A stretch of 6,820 nucleotides of DNA from JAWVZU01 sp033722075 (lineage in GTDB: Bacteria; Pseudomonadota; Gammaproteobacteria; Xanthomonadales; SZUA-38): the NCBI GenBank assembly GCA_033722075.1, contig JAWVZU010000215.1, positions 1 through 6,820 of the forward strand, written 5' to 3'. This document shows, in pieces, positions 5,940 to 6,820 of the stretch; positions within the stretch are counted from its first letter, which is position 1; each line of letters begins with the position of its first letter. Both the position numbers and the translations under genes were made by a program. The notes under the pieces were generated by a model. It saw nothing but the letters and a program-made list of their open reading frames with translations. It did not search any database and had not been told where the DNA came from.

Positions 5940-6791
5940 CTAATCCAGTAGCCGGCCGAGAAGCTGGTTGCGCTCGAAGGCGCTGCCGATCTGCTCGGCG
6001 GCTTCCTTGACGCTGTTGCGCACTGCCCGGTCATCCGGATATCGGTCCAGCACCCGTTTCAGCAGCAGGCGCAGTTCGAGGTCGGAGCCGATATCATCGG
6101 CGGCCAGTTCCACGAGTCCGGGGATCCAGGCTGCAGGCGGTTCGTGCCCCACGACCTCGCTCAGCGCCAGGCGCAGTTCCAGATCACTGCCGATGTGGGC
6201 TGCCGCGCCAAGCAGAGCGTCGAAGGCCTCCCGGCTGGAGATCGATGGTGCAAGGGCCTGCAACGCGAGGCGCTGCTCCAGGTCTGAGCCGATGTCGACC
6301 GTCCCGCGGATTACCTCGGCCAGCTGGGCCTGGTCGGCCACGCTCAGGTGGCCGGCAATAGCCGTCAGCGCCAGGCGCGCTTCGAGATCGCTTCCGATGT
6401 CCCGGATGACGGTCAGATACGCTGCGACCAGTGCCTCATCGATGGGCATTCCTTCCGCGGCCTGGGTCAGCGCCAACCGTTGCTCCAGGTCCGAACCGAT
6501 GGTCCGGACGGCGCCGATCAGCGTTTCCCAGTTACGCTCCGAAAGGTGCTGGTGTTCCATCAGGGCCTGCAGGGCCAGCCTCATCTCCAGGTCGCTCCCG
6601 AGCCCGGCGCGGAGGATATCCAGCAACTCCCCGAGTTCTGCCTCGTCCAGCGGCGCAAGGCGGGCAAGCTCCCTGGTGTACAGCCGTGCCACCAGGTCGC
6701 TGTGGATCTGCTCGATCTCGGCAATGACGCGTGCAGCCCCGCCCTGCTCCAGCAGCCAGGCGGTGCGATCTGCGGCCTGGAGACCGGTCAC
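5940..6791 (-). CDS. Repeat protein with about eight 34-residue IGSDLExRLAL helical repeats
   Basis: The product has 283 residues, no signal peptide and no membrane span, and is probably cytoplasmic. The motif IGSDLExRLALxAL begins, at its Gly or equivalent, at residues 30 (HSDLVARL, degenerate), 65, 99, 133, 168, 201, 235 and 269 (GSAFERNQLL, degenerate). The spacing is 33-35 residues throughout. Each unit reads as a first helix (SDLExRLALxxx), a turn, and a second helix (xLLxxAxxI), so the whole should be an alpha-solenoid similar in principle to HEAT or TPR arrays. I recall related (I)xSDYExRxxL repeats in C-terminal regions of some M56/BlaR1-like and other proteobacterial proteins, but this is not verified. 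The function is probably protein-protein binding. The start is GTG at 6791 with GGAGG 8 bases upstream. The GTG overlaps a TGA stop (GTGA), implying coupling to an upstream gene. It ends 12 bases from the DUF4124 gene. Confidence 0.85.
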   Translation of the reverse strand: MTGLQAADRTAWLLEQGGAARVIAEIEQIHSDLVARLYTRELARLAPLDEAELGELLDILRAGLGSDLEMRLALQALMEHQHLSERNWETLIGAVRTIGSDLEQRLALTQAAEGMPIDEALVAAYLTVIRDIGSDLEARLALTAIAGHLSVADQAQLAEVIRGTVDIGSDLEQRLALQALAPSISSREAFDALLGAAAHIGSDLELRLALSEVVGHEPPAAWIPGLVELAADDIGSDLELRLLLKRVLDRYPDDRAVRNSVKEAAEQIGSAFERNQLLGRLLD

Positions 6792-6820
6792 GCGAAATAC
6801 CTCCGGCAGATTTCCGGTAA
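6788..6820 (-). CDS. C-terminal end of an upstream gene coupled to the repeat protein (partial)
   Basis: On the minus strand a frame entering from the window edge reads LPEICRRYFA and then TGA (6790-6788). The TGA overlaps the GTG start of the repeat protein as GTGA, a common arrangement for translationally coupled operon genes. The ribosome site of the downstream gene (GGAGG, 6804-6800) lies inside this frame, as is usual for such pairs. Only ten residues are visible, so the product cannot be named, and a chance stop in this frame is possible. Confidence 0.35.
   Translation of the reverse strand, partial: LPEICRRYFA
6800..6804 (-). promoter_or_regulatory. Ribosome binding site of the repeat protein
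   Basis: GGAGG on the minus strand lies 8 bases before the GTG start at 6791. It is what justifies a non-ATG start here. Confidence 0.75.

Noticed and set aside
5924..5943. TTAGC/GCTAA inverted repeat between the convergent DUF4124 and repeat-protein genes, as a bidirectional terminator.
   Set aside because: The stem is only 5 bp with a 10-base loop, overlaps both stop codons and has no T-run. It is too weak to call.
6431..6727. A 98-codon plus-strand frame opposite the repeat protein.
   Set aside because: It is antisense to the regular 34-residue repeats, which could not arise by chance, and has no ribosome site or domain.

Overview
The window looks like chromosomal DNA from a GC-rich gammaproteobacterium. 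The GroES and GroEL proteins are close to the E. coli forms. The upstream neighbour is consistent with the fxsA-groES-groEL order known from several gammaproteobacteria. A DUF1631 protein and a DUF4124 protein, both common in this class, follow. The groESL operon carries a near-perfect CIRCE operator, so it should be under HrcA. E. coli lacks HrcA, but some other gammaproteobacteria, including Xanthomonas and Xylella relatives, have it. I cannot name the genus.

Layout. (1) Positions 1-179 hold the acidic C-terminal tail of a plus-strand gene, possibly fxsA, closed by a GC-rich hairpin. (2) Positions 279-2488 hold the heat-shock operon: a promoter-like -35, a CIRCE operator, groES, groEL and a textbook intrinsic terminator. 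(3) Positions 2518-2727 encode a 69-residue putative lipoprotein with a Cys/His-rich motif. It has a -10 element so close to its ATG that the mRNA may be leaderless. (4) Positions 2779-2827 hold two CRP-like palindromes 33 bp apart, upstream of a 728-residue DUF1631 protein (2897-5083). (5) Positions 5091-5258, minus strand, encode a 55-residue single-span membrane protein with a possible sigma-54-like promoter. (6) Positions 5259-5519 are non-coding and contain a 52-bp element bounded by 9-bp inverted repeats. (7) Positions 5520-5927 encode an exported DUF4124 protein. (8) Positions 5940-6791, minus strand, encode a 283-residue protein built from about eight 34-residue helical repeats. It appears translationally coupled to a gene that runs off the window.

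How the genes relate. groES and groEL form one functional unit, the 60-kDa chaperonin folding machine. The other genes look like independent housekeeping or accessory units, and nothing in the sequence ties them into one pathway. There is no mobile element, CRISPR array, tRNA or rRNA, and no clear new defence or biosynthetic system. The least explained items are the 34-residue repeat protein with its unseen partner, the tandem CRP-like sites before the DUF1631 gene, and the small membrane protein.
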